Positions 33,238 to 43,449 are shown, numbered from the stretch's first letter. The stretch is 64,000 bases of DNA from Bradyrhizobium sp. LLZ17 (GCF_041200145.1 NZ_CP165734.1:1922001-1986000); one strand, 5' to 3'. Notes: a model not told the origin generated them from the letters alone. A program made the numbers and translations.

Positions 33238-33280
33238 AGCGCGTCGCGCTTTGGCAGGTTGTTGATTGAGCGGGGACTCC

Positions 33281-34558
33281 ATGACTGCACCACGCGACAA
33301 ACTCGGACGTCCCGTCGTCGTCGTCACCGGCATGGGCATCATGACCTCGCTCGGCGCCGGCAAGACCGACAATTGGGCGAAGCTCGTGGCCGGCGAATCC
33401 GGCATCCGCACCATCACGCGCTTTCCGGTCGACGGCCTGAAGACCACGATGGCCGGCACGGTCGATTTCGTCAGCGTCGATCCGTTCTCCTCCACGGGCC
33501 TGTCCGAGCGGATGGCCGAGCTGGTGACGGAGGAAGCGCTGGAGCAGGCCGGCATCGGGGCCAAGTGCGATTTTCCGGGCCCGCTGTTTCTCGCGGTCGC
33601 GCCGGTCGAGGTCGAATGGCCGCAGCGGCGCGAGCTTGGCCGCGCCGTGGGCAGGCCGGACTTCACCTATGACGATCTGCTGCGCATCTCGGGCGGCGGC
33701 AAGTACAGCGCCTATCATCACCGCTTCATGTTCGGCTCGGTGGCCGCCTACCTCGCAGAGACCTTCGGCACCAAGGGCTCGCCGATCTCGCTGTCGACGG
33801 CCTGCGCCTCGGGCGCGACCTCGATCCAGCTCGGCGTCGAGGCGATCCGCCGCGGCGAAACCGACGCTGCGCTTTGCGTGGCGACCGACGGCACGGTCAA
33901 CCCGGAAGCGCTGGTGCGCTTCTCCCTGCTCTCCGCGCTGTCGACCCAGAACGAGCCGCCTCAGGCGGCCTCCCGTCCCTTCTCCAAGAATCGCGACGGT
34001 TTTGTCATGGCCGAAGGCGCAGGCGCCCTCGTGCTGGAGAGCTATGAAGCGGCAACCGCGCGCGGCGCAAAGATCCTCGGCGTCATCGCGGGCTGTGGCG
34101 AGCTCACCGATTCCTTCCATCGCACCCGCTCTTCGCCTGACGGCAAGCCGATCATCGGCTGCATGAACAAGACGCTGGCCGATGCCGGCATGACGCCGGA
34201 CCAGATCGACCACATCAACGCACACGGCACGGCGACGCCTGAAAACGACAAGATGGAATACAATACGACATCGGCCGTGTTCGGTGATCTCGTCTCCAAG
34301 ATTCCGGTCACGTCGAACAAGTCGATGGTCGGCCACACCATCTCGGCCGCGGGCGCGGTGGAGGCGATCTTTTCGCTGCTCACACTCGAGCATCAGCGAA
34401 TTCCGCCGACGATCAACTACGACACTCCGGATCCCACGATCCTGTTCGACGTCGTCGGCAACAAGGCGCGCGACGCCCGCGTCACCGCTGTCATGTCGAA
34501 CTCGTTCGGCTTCGGCGGCCAGAACGCCTCGCTGATCCTGACCCGCGAACCGGCCTGA
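33281..34558 (+). CDS. fabF1XL: Beta-ketoacyl-ACP synthase II-type, VLCFA pathway (FabF1XL)
   Basis: 425 residues from ATG 33281. An active condensing enzyme: nucleophile Cys175 in SLSTACASGATSIQLGVEAI, the first catalytic His in HINAHGTATPENDKMEYN, and the second in NKSMVGHTISAAGAVEAIFS. The C-terminal SNSFGFGGQNASLIL is also standard. It extends acyl-AcpXL by two carbons per round. It is 43 nt after fabF2XL; the gap contains a small AAAGCGC/GCGCTTT hairpin at 33236-33252. It lies 8 nt before lpxXL. The upstream non-ATG start at 33266 is not needed. Confidence 0.92.
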   Translation: MTAPRDKLGRPVVVVTGMGIMTSLGAGKTDNWAKLVAGESGIRTITRFPVDGLKTTMAGTVDFVSVDPFSSTGLSERMAELVTEEALEQAGIGAKCDFPGPLFLAVAPVEVEWPQRRELGRAVGRPDFTYDDLLRISGGGKYSAYHHRFMFGSVAAYLAETFGTKGSPISLSTACASGATSIQLGVEAIRRGETDAALCVATDGTVNPEALVRFSLLSALSTQNEPPQAASRPFSKNRDGFVMAEGAGALVLESYEAATARGAKILGVIAGCGELTDSFHRTRSSPDGKPIIGCMNKTLADAGMTPDQIDHINAHGTATPENDKMEYNTTSAVFGDLVSKIPVTSNKSMVGHTISAAGAVEAIFSLLTLEHQRIPPTINYDTPDPTILFDVVGNKARDARVTAVMSNSFGFGGQNASLILTREPA

Positions 34559-34566
34559 CCGGACGC

Positions 34567-35499
34567 ATGGCGCTGCTTCCTGCGAGCATGAAGGCCCGCG
34601 CGCGGGAGGCGGCCAAGTCGATCGGCGGCAGCCTGATCGGGGCCGCCACCGTCGGCATGCTGCGCACCACGCGCTATTTCGATCCGGTGAAGACCTCGGA
34701 CTTCTTCGCGCGCGTCACCAAGCTGATCGGTCCGCGCCTGCGCGAGCATCGTATCGGCCGCGCCAACCTGATCGCTGCCGTTCCCGAGAAGTCGCCGGAG
34801 GAGATCGAAAGCATCTTGATGGGCGTGTGGGACAATCTCGGCCGCGTCGGCGCCGAGTTCGCCCATATGGACCAGGTCTGGGATTATGATCGGGAGCACC
34901 CCGAGCGAAGTCGCATCACATTGTCGCCGCGCAGCATCGAGCTGTTCGACCACATCAGGGACGACGGCAAGCCAGCGCTGATTTTTGCAGCGCATCTCGC
35001 CAATTGGGAATTGCCGGCGCTCGCCGCCGTCGCGCATGGGCTGGATACCGCGATCCTCTACCGCCGCCCGAACATCGCGTCCGCCGACCGCATCATCCAG
35101 GAGATGCGCCAGGTCAACATGGGCACGCTGATCCCGGCGGGGCGCGATGCGCCACTGCGGCTCGCGCAGGCGCTCAAGGACGGCAAGCACGTCGCCATGC
35201 TGATCGACCAGTATCTCACCGGTGGGGTCGAGGTCACCTTCTTCGGCCGCAAGACCCGCGCCAATCCGATGCTGGCGCGGCTGCTGCGCCAGGTCGAATG
35301 CCCCATCCACGGCGTCCGCATCATCCGCCAGCCCGGCGGCCGCTTCACTGCGGAATTGACGGAAGAGGTCAAGCCGGTGCGCGATGCCGGCGGCAAGATC
35401 GACATCCAGGGCACGACGCAGGCGGTCACGGACGTGGTGGAAGGCTGGGTGCGCGAGCATCCGGAGCAATGGCTGTGGCTGCACCGCAGGTGGCGGTAG
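34567..35499 (+). CDS. lpxXL: Lipid A very-long-chain acyltransferase (LpxXL)
   Basis: 310 residues of the LpxL/HtrB lauroyl acyltransferase family. It has the catalytic His-x4-Glu pair in FAAHLANWELP (His143, Glu148), followed by ILYRRPNIASADRII, the substrate block KDGKHVAMLIDQYLTGGVEVTFFG, and the C-terminal EQWLWLHRRWR shared by HtrB proteins. A short N-terminal hydrophobic or amphipathic stretch should place it at the inner membrane face. Position at the end of the acpXL cluster supports a role moving the very-long-chain hydroxy acid from AcpXL to lipid A. The cluster usually also carries an alcohol dehydrogenase gene (adh2XL) before lpxXL, which is missing here. Confidence 0.92.
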   Translation: MALLPASMKARAREAAKSIGGSLIGAATVGMLRTTRYFDPVKTSDFFARVTKLIGPRLREHRIGRANLIAAVPEKSPEEIESILMGVWDNLGRVGAEFAHMDQVWDYDREHPERSRITLSPRSIELFDHIRDDGKPALIFAAHLANWELPALAAVAHGLDTAILYRRPNIASADRIIQEMRQVNMGTLIPAGRDAPLRLAQALKDGKHVAMLIDQYLTGGVEVTFFGRKTRANPMLARLLRQVECPIHGVRIIRQPGGRFTAELTEEVKPVRDAGGKIDIQGTTQAVTDVVEGWVREHPEQWLWLHRRWR

Positions 35500-35516
35500 C
35501 GGACGCAACTCTTTCC

Positions 35517-35600
35517 GTCATGGCCGGGCTTGTCCCGGCCATCCACGCATCGCCACGCAGCAGGAAAGACGTGGATGCCCGGGACGAGCCCGGGCATGAC
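35517..35600. repeat. Intergenic palindromic repeat (GTCATGGCCGGG...CCCGGGCATGAC type)
   Basis: GTCATGGCCGGGCTTGTCCCGGCCATCCACG forms one hairpin and CGTGGATGCCCGGGACGAGCCCGGGCATGAC the other. The two are near inverse copies. It lies between the convergent lpxXL and the polyamine-binding protein gene, where it may serve as a transcription end or RNA stabiliser. Confidence 0.85.
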
Positions 35601-35637
35601 GAATGAGCAAGGTGAGCGTCCGCTTCCTCTCAGCCGC

Positions 35638-36750
35638 TCACCGTCCCGTCTTCACTTTGGTCCACAGCCGATTGATGACGCGCTGGGTCGCCGGATCTCG
35701 CGCCGTGATGACGAACAGCTTTGAAAGCGTCGCCTCGTCCGGATAGATGTTCTTGTCGTTCAGGATTTTCGGATCGACCAGCTTCTGGCTGGCGAGGTTG
35801 CCGTTGGCGTAGGACAGGAAGTCCGAGTTCTTGGCGGCGACGTCGGGGCGGTAGAGATAGTTGATCAGTTCGTAGGCTTCCTTGACGTTCTTGGCGTCTG
35901 CCGGGATCGCGAGATTGTCGAAGAACATCTGCGCGCCCTCCTTCGGGATGGTGTAGCCGATCTCGATGCCTCGCTTGGCTTCGGCAGCGCGAGCACGGGC
36001 CTGCATGATGTCGCCGGACCAGCCGACCACGAAGCAGATCTCGCCGGTGGCGAGCGCGCTGAGATATTCGGAGGAGTGAAATTTTCGCACGTAAGGGCGG
36101 ACCTTGGCCACCACGTCGGCCGCCTTTTCGAGGTCCGCCTGCCTGGTCGAGTTCGGATCGAGCCCGAGATAGTTCAGCGCCGCCGGAAAGATATCGTCGG
36201 CGGAGTCGAGCATGTGCACGCCACAATCCCTGAACTTGGCGAGGTTCTCCGGCTTGAAGACGATGTCCCAGCTGTCGATCTTCGCGTCGGGCCCGAGGAT
36301 CTGCTTCAGCTTGGCAACGTTGTAGCCGATCCCGGTCGTGCCCCACATGTAGTTCGCGGCGTAGAGATTGCCGGGATCGTAGATGGCGAGCCGCTCGGTC
36401 ACCACCGGCCAGGCGTTAGCGAGGTTCGGCAGCTTCGACTTGTCGAGCTTCTGAAAGATGTTGGCCTTGATCTGACGTTGGAGGAAATACGCCGTGGGCA
36501 CCACGACGTCATAGCCGGACTTGCCGGCCATCAGGCGCGTCTCCAGCGTCTCGTTGGCGTCAAAGGTGTCGTAGACCACCTTGATGCCGGTCTCCTTGGT
36601 GAAGGCCTCCAAGACATCCGGCGCCATGTAATTGGACCAGTTGTAGAAGTTGACGACGCGTTCCTCGGCGGCCGCCTTTTGCGAGGGGAATGTCAGCGCT
36701 GCGGCGATCGCGAGACCAAGGCCAAAACCGTAGCGGCGGACATTCGTCAT
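35638..36750 (-). CDS. Polyamine ABC transporter periplasmic binding protein (PotF/PotD-type)
   Basis: 370 residues from ATG 36750. A signal peptide (RRYGFGLGLAIAAALTFPSQKAAA) is followed by VVNFYNWSNYMAPDVLEAFTKETGIKVVYDTFDANETLETRLMAG, the classic start of putrescine and spermidine receptors. WGTTGIGYNVAKLKQI, LGLDPNSTRQADLEKA and AYELINYLYRPDVAAKNSDFLSYANGN are also typical. No permease or ATPase genes are nearby, so it is an orphan receptor or uses a distant transporter. It lies 7 nt after the aminotransferase gene's stop, so the two are probably co-transcribed. Polyamine binding is from family resemblance; the exact ligand is unknown. Confidence 0.9.
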   Translation of the reverse strand: MTNVRRYGFGLGLAIAAALTFPSQKAAAEERVVNFYNWSNYMAPDVLEAFTKETGIKVVYDTFDANETLETRLMAGKSGYDVVVPTAYFLQRQIKANIFQKLDKSKLPNLANAWPVVTERLAIYDPGNLYAANYMWGTTGIGYNVAKLKQILGPDAKIDSWDIVFKPENLAKFRDCGVHMLDSADDIFPAALNYLGLDPNSTRQADLEKAADVVAKVRPYVRKFHSSEYLSALATGEICFVVGWSGDIMQARARAAEAKRGIEIGYTIPKEGAQMFFDNLAIPADAKNVKEAYELINYLYRPDVAAKNSDFLSYANGNLASQKLVDPKILNDKNIYPDEATLSKLFVITARDPATQRVINRLWTKVKTGR

Positions 36751-36757
36751 CTTGGTC

Positions 36758-37938
36758 CTACCTCTTGCGTCCGCGCACCGCGTCCGACAACCGCTCCAGC
36801 GCAGTGTCGAGCGTCTGGTCCTTCTTGGCAAAGCAGAACCGCACCACCGAGCTCACCGGGTCCTGCTCGTAGAACGCCGAGACCGGGATCGCCGCGACCT
36901 TGTAGTCCTTCACGATGCGCCAGCAGAACTCGGCATCGCTCTCATTGAGCCCGAGCGGCGACAGATCCACAGTCAGGAAGTAGGTGCCCTGCGACTTCAG
37001 CACGGGAAAGCCGAGGCTCTCCAATCCCTTGGTGAGACGGTCCCTGCTCAGCGTCAGATCCTTGCGCATTGACAGGAAATACTCGTCGGGCTTGCCGAGC
37101 CCGTAGGCCACCGCGGCCTGGAGGTTCGGCGCGGTGGTGAAGGTCAGGAACTGGTGCACCTTGGCCGCCACCCGAAGCAACGGCGGCGCGGCGCAGACGA
37201 AGCCGATCTTCCAGCCCGTCAGCGAGAAGATCTTGCCGGCCGAGCCGACCTTGATGGTGCGCTCCCGCATGCCGGGGATGGTGATCAGCGGGATGTGCTT
37301 GTGCTCGTCGAAGGTGACGTGCTCCCAGACCTCGTCGGTGATCGCGACGACGTCGAATTCCTGGCAGTAGCGCGCCAGCAGTTCGAGGTCCTCGCGCGGA
37401 TACACCACTGCCGACGGATTCAGGGGGTTGTTGAAGAGCACCGCCTTGGTCTTCGAGTTGAAGACGCTTTTCAGCATGTCCTCATTCAGCCGCCAGCCCG
37501 GCGGCTCGAGCCGCACCAGGCGCGGAATGCCGCCGGCCTGGCGGATGATCGGCAAATAGGGTCATAAACCGGCTGGAAGCAGACCACCTCGTCGCCGGGC
37601 TGCACCACCGCGAGGATGGCCGAGGTCAGCGCCTCGGTGCCGCCGGAGGTGACCATCACCTCGCTCATCGGATCGAGCTTCAGGCCATGCCAGTGGCCGT
37701 AATGGGTCGCGATCGCCTGGCGCAGCTCCGGGATGCCCATCATCGATGGATACTGGTTGTAGCCGTTGAGCGAGGCATCCGCCGCGGCGCGGCGGATGTC
37801 CTCAGGACCCGGATCGTCGGGAAAGCCCTGGCCGAGATTGATGGCGTTGTTGTCGCGCGCGGCCTGCGACATCGCCTCGAAGATGGTGACGGGAAGGTCG
37901 GCGAAGACCTTGTTCAGGGAAGCGCTCTTGGTCGTCAT
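36758..37938 (-). pseudogene. PLP-dependent class I/II aminotransferase, single-base frameshift
   Basis: Reads in two frames. The first part, from ATG 37938 (MTTKSASLNKVFADLPVTIF, INLGQGFPDDPGPEDIRRAAADA, MVTSGGTEALTSAILAVVQPGDEV), ends after FQPVYD. The second part starts inside LPIIRQAGGIPRLVRLEPPGWRL and includes TKAVLFNNPLNPSAVVY, ITDEVWEHVTFDEH and the PLP-lysine block KVGSAGKIFSLTGWKIGFV. One base is missing near 37559-37561; adding one G or C restores DPYLPIIR or DAYLPIIR and an open 393-codon gene. It resembles methionine and kynurenine-type aminotransferases (YbdL group). The damage is minimal, so sequencing error is likely. It sits between rhodanese and PotF-type genes. Confidence 0.85.
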
Positions 37939-37945
37939 CGCCGGG

Positions 37946-38272
37946 CTAGCCACCGACCTTGCTGGGAAGACCCGCCGCCTTCCAGCCCAGCATGCCGCCG
38001 GCCAGATGCTTGTCATAAGGCAGGCCCGCCGCCTGCGCCGCGAGCGAGGCGGTCACCGAACGCTTGCCCGAGCGGCAGGCGAACACGACCTCCTTGCCGG
38101 CGGGATCGGGGATCGCGTTCGGATCGAAGGTCGAAAGCGGCACGACCACGCCGTACGGATAGGCCTCGGCCTCGACCTCGTTCGGCTCGCGCACATCGAC
38201 GAGCAGATACCGCCCTTCAGCGATGCCCTTGGAGACCTCGTCCGGGGTCAGATCCTGTACCTGGTTCGCCAC
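37946..38272 (-). CDS. Rhodanese-like domain protein
   Basis: 108 residues from GTG 38272 (VANQVQDLTPDEVSKGIAEG), supported by GGAGG upstream. A longer open frame extends to 38425 but gives an arginine-rich, non-homologous N-tail. The single rhodanese domain has the substrate loop FACRSGKRSV with active-site Cys66 (CRSGKR) and the leading LLVDVREPNEVE. The family transfers sulfane sulfur; the substrate is unknown. The gene ends 7 nt before the aminotransferase ATG and is probably in the same transcript. Confidence 0.88.
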   Translation of the reverse strand: MANQVQDLTPDEVSKGIAEGRYLLVDVREPNEVEAEAYPYGVVVPLSTFDPNAIPDPAGKEVVFACRSGKRSVTASLAAQAAGLPYDKHLAGGMLGWKAAGLPSKVGG

Positions 38273-38436
38273 ATCATCCTCCAACGTCGCAGCCGCTCGC
38301 CGGCGATCCCGGCCGGCCGCAACCTCGCCTCTCGGCTCACGAAAATCAAGCGCTACAAAGGCTTGGGCTGCGCGGCGTAAGTTAAAGCTAAATCGCAGGG
38401 ACTTGAAGCACCGCTTTCGGAGCAACCCGAATCGTC

Positions 38437-38461
38437 AGCCTAGATCGTGAGCCTAGATCGT
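38437..38461. repeat. Tandem 13-bp direct repeat at the kup1 stop codon
   Basis: AGCCTAGATCGT occurs at 38437-38448 and 38450-38461, a 13-bp period. The second copy contains the kup1 stop (TAG on the minus strand), so the 3' end of the gene has been duplicated just beyond it, giving a second in-register stop-like copy. No function is proposed. Confidence 0.7.
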
Positions 38462-40381
38462 AACTTGCGTGCCGACCTCGACGACGCGGCCGCTCGGGAT
38501 CTGGAAGTAGTCAGTGGCGTCGTTGGCCGAGCGGCTCAGCGAGATGAACAGCCGGTCCTGCCAGCGCGGCATGCCGGAATGGGCCGCGGGCTTCAGCGCC
38601 CTCCGTGACAGGAAGAACGAGGTCGACATGATGTCGAACTGCCAGCCGAGCTTGCGGGCGATCGCCAGCGCCTTCGGCACGTTGGGCGATTCCATGAAGC
38701 CGAACTTCAGCGTCACCTTGGAGAAGGTCGGTGAGATCTGCTCCAGCTTGACGCGCTCGGCCGGATTGATGCGCGGCGTTTGCGCGGTCTCGATCGTGAG
38801 AATGACATTCTTCTCGTGAAGCACTTTGTAGTGTTTCAGACTGTGCATCAGCGCGGTCGGCGCGCTCAGAGGATCGCTGGTCAGGAACACGGCGGTTCCG
38901 GGCACGCGCTGCGGAGGCCGCTTCTCCAGCATCGTCACGAGGTCGGCGAGCGGGAATTCGAGCTTGCGCGACTTCTCGAACAGCAGCCGGCTGCCGCGCC
39001 GCCACGTGTACATCAAGAGGATCATGAGGGAGCCGAGCGCGAGCGGCACCCAACCACCCTCGAACACCTTGAGCAGGTTGGCGGCCAGGAACGTCAGGTC
39101 GAGGAACAGGAACGGCGCGATCAGGGCGGCGGCAGTCAACGGCGACCACCGCCACACCTTCCAGATCACGACAAAGCCCATCATCGCCGTGACCACCATC
39201 GTCCCCGTGACCGAGATGCCATAGGCCGAGGCCAACGCGCTGGAGGAGCGGAACAGCAGCACCAGCAGCATCACCGCGACCAGCAGCAGCTGGTTGATGC
39301 GCGGGATGAAGATCTGGCCGGAATGGGCTTCCGACGTATGGCGAATTTCAAAGCGCGGCATCAGCCCGAGCTGGATCGCCTGGCGCGTCAGCGAATAGGC
39401 GCCGGTGATAACGGCCTGGCTCGCGATGACAGTGGCGGCGGTGGCGAGGACGACCATGCCGCCGCGAGCCCAGCCTTGCGGAAACAATTGGAAGAACGGG
39501 CTTTCGATCGCCTGGGGATCGCCGAGGACGAGAGCGCCCTGCCCCAGATAGTTCAGTGCCAGCGACGGCAGAACGATGAACAGCCATGCGGTCTGGATCG
39601 GTCGCTTGCCGAAATGGCCGAGATCGGCATAGAGCGCCTCGGCGCCGGTGACCGCCAGGAACACAGCGCCGAGCGTCACGAAGCCGATGATGCCGTGATG
39701 AAGCATGAACGACACTGCGTACAGCGGGTTCAAAGCCAGCAGGATTTGCGGCTGCTGGACGATGGGATGGATCGCCGCCGCCGCGATCACGGCGAACCAG
39801 ACGCACATCACCGGGCCGAAAAAGGCAGCGACGCGGGCGGTGCCACGCGATTGCACGGCGAACAGGCCAACCAGGATGATGACCGTCAGCGGCACGACGT
39901 AAGGCTCGAACGTGGCGGTGACGTCCTTCATGCCTTCAACGGCCGACAGCACCGACAGTGCCGGCGTGATCACCGCGTCCCCGTAGAACAGGGCGCCGGA
40001 GATGATGCCGAGCAGGACGATGGTCGCCCCGCGGGTGCCGACCGCGCGTTGGGCCAGCGCCATCAGGGCGAGCGTGCCGCCCTCGCCATTGTTGTCGGCG
40101 CGCAGCAGGATGACGACGTATTTGAGCGTCACCACGACGATCAGCGCCCACAGGATCAGGGACACCACTCCGAGCACAGCCGCGGCGGTGGGCGCGCCCT
40201 CTGCACCCGACGCTGCCGTCACCGCCTCGCGGAACGCGTACAGCGGGCTGGTGCCGATGTCGCCATAGACCACGCCGATGCTGCCGAGCGTCAGCGCGCC
40301 GAAGCCAGCTGTAGTGTGGGCGTCGCCATGCCCGTTGCCCGCCGCCGTTTCCGGGGCGGGAATTGCTACGTCACTTGTCAT
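38453..40381 (-). CDS. kup: Potassium uptake protein Kup (copy 1)
   Basis: 642 residues. Multi-pass potassium/proton symporter of the Kup/HAK/KT family. Typical blocks: [103 protein letters not shown], and a cytoplasmic C-domain ending [22 protein letters not shown]. It imports potassium at low external pH or low potassium. A second, diverged copy lies 142 nt upstream on the same strand (about 55-60 percent identical by eye), so this is an old tandem duplication, not an assembly artefact. Confidence 0.93.
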   Translation of the reverse strand: MTSDVAIPAPETAAGNGHGDAHTTAGFGALTLGSIGVVYGDIGTSPLYAFREAVTAASGAEGAPTAAAVLGVVSLILWALIVVVTLKYVVILLRADNNGEGGTLALMALAQRAVGTRGATIVLLGIISGALFYGDAVITPALSVLSAVEGMKDVTATFEPYVVPLTVIILVGLFAVQSRGTARVAAFFGPVMCVWFAVIAAAAIHPIVQQPQILLALNPLYAVSFMLHHGIIGFVTLGAVFLAVTGAEALYADLGHFGKRPIQTAWLFIVLPSLALNYLGQGALVLGDPQAIESPFFQLFPQGWARGGMVVLATAATVIASQAVITGAYSLTRQAIQLGLMPRFEIRHTSEAHSGQIFIPRINQLLLVAVMLLVLLFRSSSALASAYGISVTGTMVVTAMMGFVVIWKVWRWSPLTAAALIAPFLFLDLTFLAANLLKVFEGGWVPLALGSLMILLMYTWRRGSRLLFEKSRKLEFPLADLVTMLEKRPPQRVPGTAVFLTSDPLSAPTALMHSLKHYKVLHEKNVILTIETAQTPRINPAERVKLEQISPTFSKVTLKFGFMESPNVPKALAIARKLGWQFDIMSTSFFLSRRALKPAAHSGMPRWQDRLFISLSRSANDATDYFQIPSGRVVEVGTQVTI

Positions 40382-40523
40382 GGGAGAGCCTGGTGGCCTC
40401 TAAAAATGCTTCACTGCACAACGGCGGAGGAGCGCGCGCGGCTTATAGTCTTGCGCTGGCGGCATAGCCTAGGCCGATTCTGGGCCCGCGGCATGCAAAT
40501 TTGCATAGGTGCGCCGATTGCGT

Positions 40524-42423
40524 TCAAATGGTGACTTGGGTCCCCACTTCAACCACCCGGCCGGTCGGAATCTGGAAATAGTCCGTGGCATCGTTGGCGG
40601 ACCGGCTAAGCGCGATGAACAGATGGTCCTGCCAGAGCGGCATGCCGGACTGCGCCGACGCCTTCAGCGACCGCCGCGAGACGAAGAACGACGTCGACAT
40701 GATGTCGAACTGCCAGCCCCTGCTTGCGCGCGATCGCCAGCGCCTTGGGGACATTCGGCTGCTCCATGAAGCCGAAGCGCAGGCGGACCTTCGAGAACTT
40801 GTCGCTGATCTTCTCCATGCGGAAGCGCTCGGACAGATCGACCCGCGGCGTTTGCGCGGTCTCGATGGTCAGGACCACATTGTGCTCGTGCAGCACCTTG
40901 TTGTGCTTGAGATTGTGCAACAGCGCGGTCGGCACGAAGGCGGGATCGCTGGTCAGGAAGACCGCCGTGCCCTTGACGATGTGCGGCGGCCGCTTCTCGA
41001 GACTGCGGATGAGATCGTCCAGCGGCACCTCGATGCGGCGCGTCTTCTGGATCAGGATTCCCGAGCCACGCCGCCAGGTCCAGATCGTGGCCGCCATCAC
41101 CACGCCGAACAGCAGCGGCACCCAGGCGCCTTCGAGCAGCTTCAGGAGATTGGCGCTGAAGAAGGTGATGTCGACCATGACGAAGGGCAGGATCACGACC
41201 GCGGCCGTGGCAACGCGCCAATTCCACAATTTCCAGATCACGATGAAGCCCATGATGCCGTCGGCGACCATGGTGGTGGACACCGCGATGCCGTAGGCCG
41301 AAGCGAGGCCGCTCGGCGTCCGGAACAACAGGACCAGCAGCATCACGCCGATCAGGAGCAGCCGGTTCACCCGGGGCAGATAGATCTGGCCGGCATGGGT
41401 TTCAGAGGTGTAACGCACCTCGAAGCGAGGCAGCAGCCCGAGCTGCACCGCCTGATAGACCAGCGAATAGGCGCCGGTGATCACGGCCTGACTCGCGATC
41501 ACAGTCGCCGCAGTCGCAAGCCCGACCAGCGGCAGCACCCAATGCTCGGGGACCATGCGATAGAAGGAGTGTTCGATTGCGCCCGGATCGGACAATACCA
41601 GCGCGCCCTGCCCGAAATAGTTGATCAGCAGCGACGGCAGCACGAAAAACATCCAGGCCGACTGGATCGGCTTGCGGCCGAAATGACCGAGATCGGCATA
41701 GAGCGCCTCGCCCCCGGTCACCGCCAGGAAGACGGCTCCTAACGTCACGAGACCGATCGTGCCGTGCGACAGCAGGAATTGCAGCGCATAATACGGATTG
41801 ATCGCGGCCAGCACCGAGGGGTCGTCGGCGATGTGGACGACGCCCAGCACGGCGAGGCAGGTGAACCAGACCACCATGACCGGCCCGAAGGCGGAAGCCA
41901 CCAGCGCCGTCCCCTTGCTCTGGACCGCGAACAGCAGCGCCAGGATGAAGACGGTGAGTGGCACGACATAGTGCTCGAACGCAGGCGTCGCGAGCTTGAG
42001 GCCGTCGACCGCCGACAGAACCGAGATCGCCGGCGTGATCATGGAATCGCCGATGAACATGGAAGCGCCAACCACGCCAAGGGCGAGCAGGAACCAGCTT
42101 CGGCGCCCGAGCGCGCGCTGGCCGAGCGCCATCAGCGAGAGCGTGCCGCCCTCCCCGTTGTTGTCGGCGCGCAGCAGCAACAGCACGTATTTGGCGGTGA
42201 CGACGATCAGCAGCGCCCACAGGATCAGCGAGAGCACGCCGAGCACCATGATCCGCGTAACCGGCTCGCCGTGAGCCGCGCCCCTGACCGCTTCGTGGAA
42301 TGCATAGAGCGGAGAGGTCCCGATGTCGCCGAAGACAACGCCGATGCTCCCCAGCGTCAGGGACCAAAAACCGGAGGTGACCGGCCCCTCGTGGGTCTCG
42401 GTCGATGTGATGCTCGCCGTCAT
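40524..42423 (-). pseudogene. kup: Potassium uptake protein Kup (copy 2), C-terminal frameshift
   Basis: The frame from ATG 42423 carries all transmembrane Kup blocks ([74 protein letters not shown]) but ends in a nonsense tail after ARKQGLAVR. From 40720 onward the normal ending ([18 protein letters not shown] to [12 protein letters not shown]) lies in another frame. Removing one base from the C4 run 40717-40720 restores 632 codons. The lost part is a conserved cytoplasmic domain. Either copy 2 is newly inactivated or this is a sequencing error; given seven similar cases in the window, the latter is favoured. Confidence 0.88.
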
Positions 42424-42596
42424 GAGGGTGGAGAACGCTTCGTCCCTAGAATTGATCCGGCGCGTTTCGACGCTTCCGGCGCGCCTGTCAATCGGCCTGC
42501 CACCATAGCAGCCGGCACGGCAGATGCTGTGACGGCGCGGCCACGTTCGTCGTCGTCGTGACGATCGAGCCTAGGTAAAATGGTAGCGCAAGGGAT

Positions 42597-43427
42597 TTAT
42601 GGCTTCAAGTTCGGCGGCAGGGGCGGATCTTCGCGCATCAGAGTGATCGTGACGCGGCGGTTGGCGGCCAGCGAAGGGTCGTCCGGAAACAACGGCTGGG
42701 TATCCGCCTTGCCGGAGACGGCGAAGACGTGCGCCGGCGGCAGGCCCTCGCGCTCGAGGATCTGACGCACAGCGTTGGCACGGTCGGCCGAGAGATCGAA
42801 CGCGCCGTAGTCGCTGCGGGTCGGCACGAAGCCGGCCGCCGTGTGGCCGGCGATGGAGACACGCAAGGGCGTCGCCTTCAGCGGGATCGCGAGCTTCTCG
42901 ATCAGGCGGCGGGTGCGGTCGTAGGGCACCTTGGAGCCGTCGGCAAACATCGAGCGGCCATCCTGGTCGACGATCTCGAGGTTGAGACCCTGCTTGGTCT
43001 CCTCGAACATGATGTGCTTGGACATCTCGGTCAGTTCCGGCATGTCCTGCAGCGCCTGCCGCAGCGAGGCTGCCGCCAGTGCGAAGTTGCGGTCGACCTT
43101 GATCTTCGCCCCCGAGGTGCGGTCGCGATCCTCCTGGTCCGGGGTCGGCGTATTGGAGGCATCCTCAGGCTCGATGTGATCGACGTTCTTGAGCCGCGGG
43201 CGGGTCGGCAGACCGTCCGACTCGACGATACCGGCGTAGCGCGCTTCGCTCTGGACGCCGAAAGCGTCGCGCATGGAGCCTGCGACCACCTTCAGCTTGT
43301 TGGCATCCTGGGTCGAGAACGCGACGAGCATCACGAAGAAGCTCATCATCAGGCCCATCAAGTCGGCGAAGGTCACGAACCAGCCGTGACCGCCTCCATG
43401 TGCATCGCCGCGCTTCTTCTTGGCCAT
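42597..43427 (-). CDS. motB: Flagellar motor stator protein MotB
   Basis: 276 residues. One N-terminal membrane helix (GWFVTFADLMGLMMSFFVMLVAF) contains the proton-relay aspartate Asp22. A charged periplasmic linker follows (about 60-110). Then comes an OmpA-like peptidoglycan-binding domain: MFADGSKVPYDRTRRLIEKLA, SIAGHTAAGFVP, FDLSADRANAVRQILEREGLPPAHVFAVSGKADTQPL and LAANRRVTITLMREDP. It anchors the stator to peptidoglycan. It is 22 nt after motA and ends a two-gene unit. No other flagellar gene is in the window, so this stator pair is unlinked from a flagellar cluster here. Confidence 0.9.
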   Translation of the reverse strand: MAKKKRGDAHGGGHGWFVTFADLMGLMMSFFVMLVAFSTQDANKLKVVAGSMRDAFGVQSEARYAGIVESDGLPTRPRLKNVDHIEPEDASNTPTPDQEDRDRTSGAKIKVDRNFALAAASLRQALQDMPELTEMSKHIMFEETKQGLNLEIVDQDGRSMFADGSKVPYDRTRRLIEKLAIPLKATPLRVSIAGHTAAGFVPTRSDYGAFDLSADRANAVRQILEREGLPPAHVFAVSGKADTQPLFPDDPSLAANRRVTITLMREDPPLPPNLKP

Positions 43428-43449
43428 CTTTCAGATCCCGGCGGCGGCG

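Noticed and set aside
33236..33252. Small AAAGCGC/GCGCTTT hairpin between fabF2XL and fabF1XL
   Set aside because: Short and without a T-run, so not a terminator; it may be chance or a minor attenuation structure.
38780..40534. Plus-strand open frame (584 aa) opposite kup1
   Set aside because: Charged, repetitive antisense reading with no recognisable domain.
38453..42423. Two kup copies as an assembly duplication
   Set aside because: The proteins differ throughout (for example [12 protein letters not shown] versus [12 protein letters not shown]), so it is an old tandem duplication.
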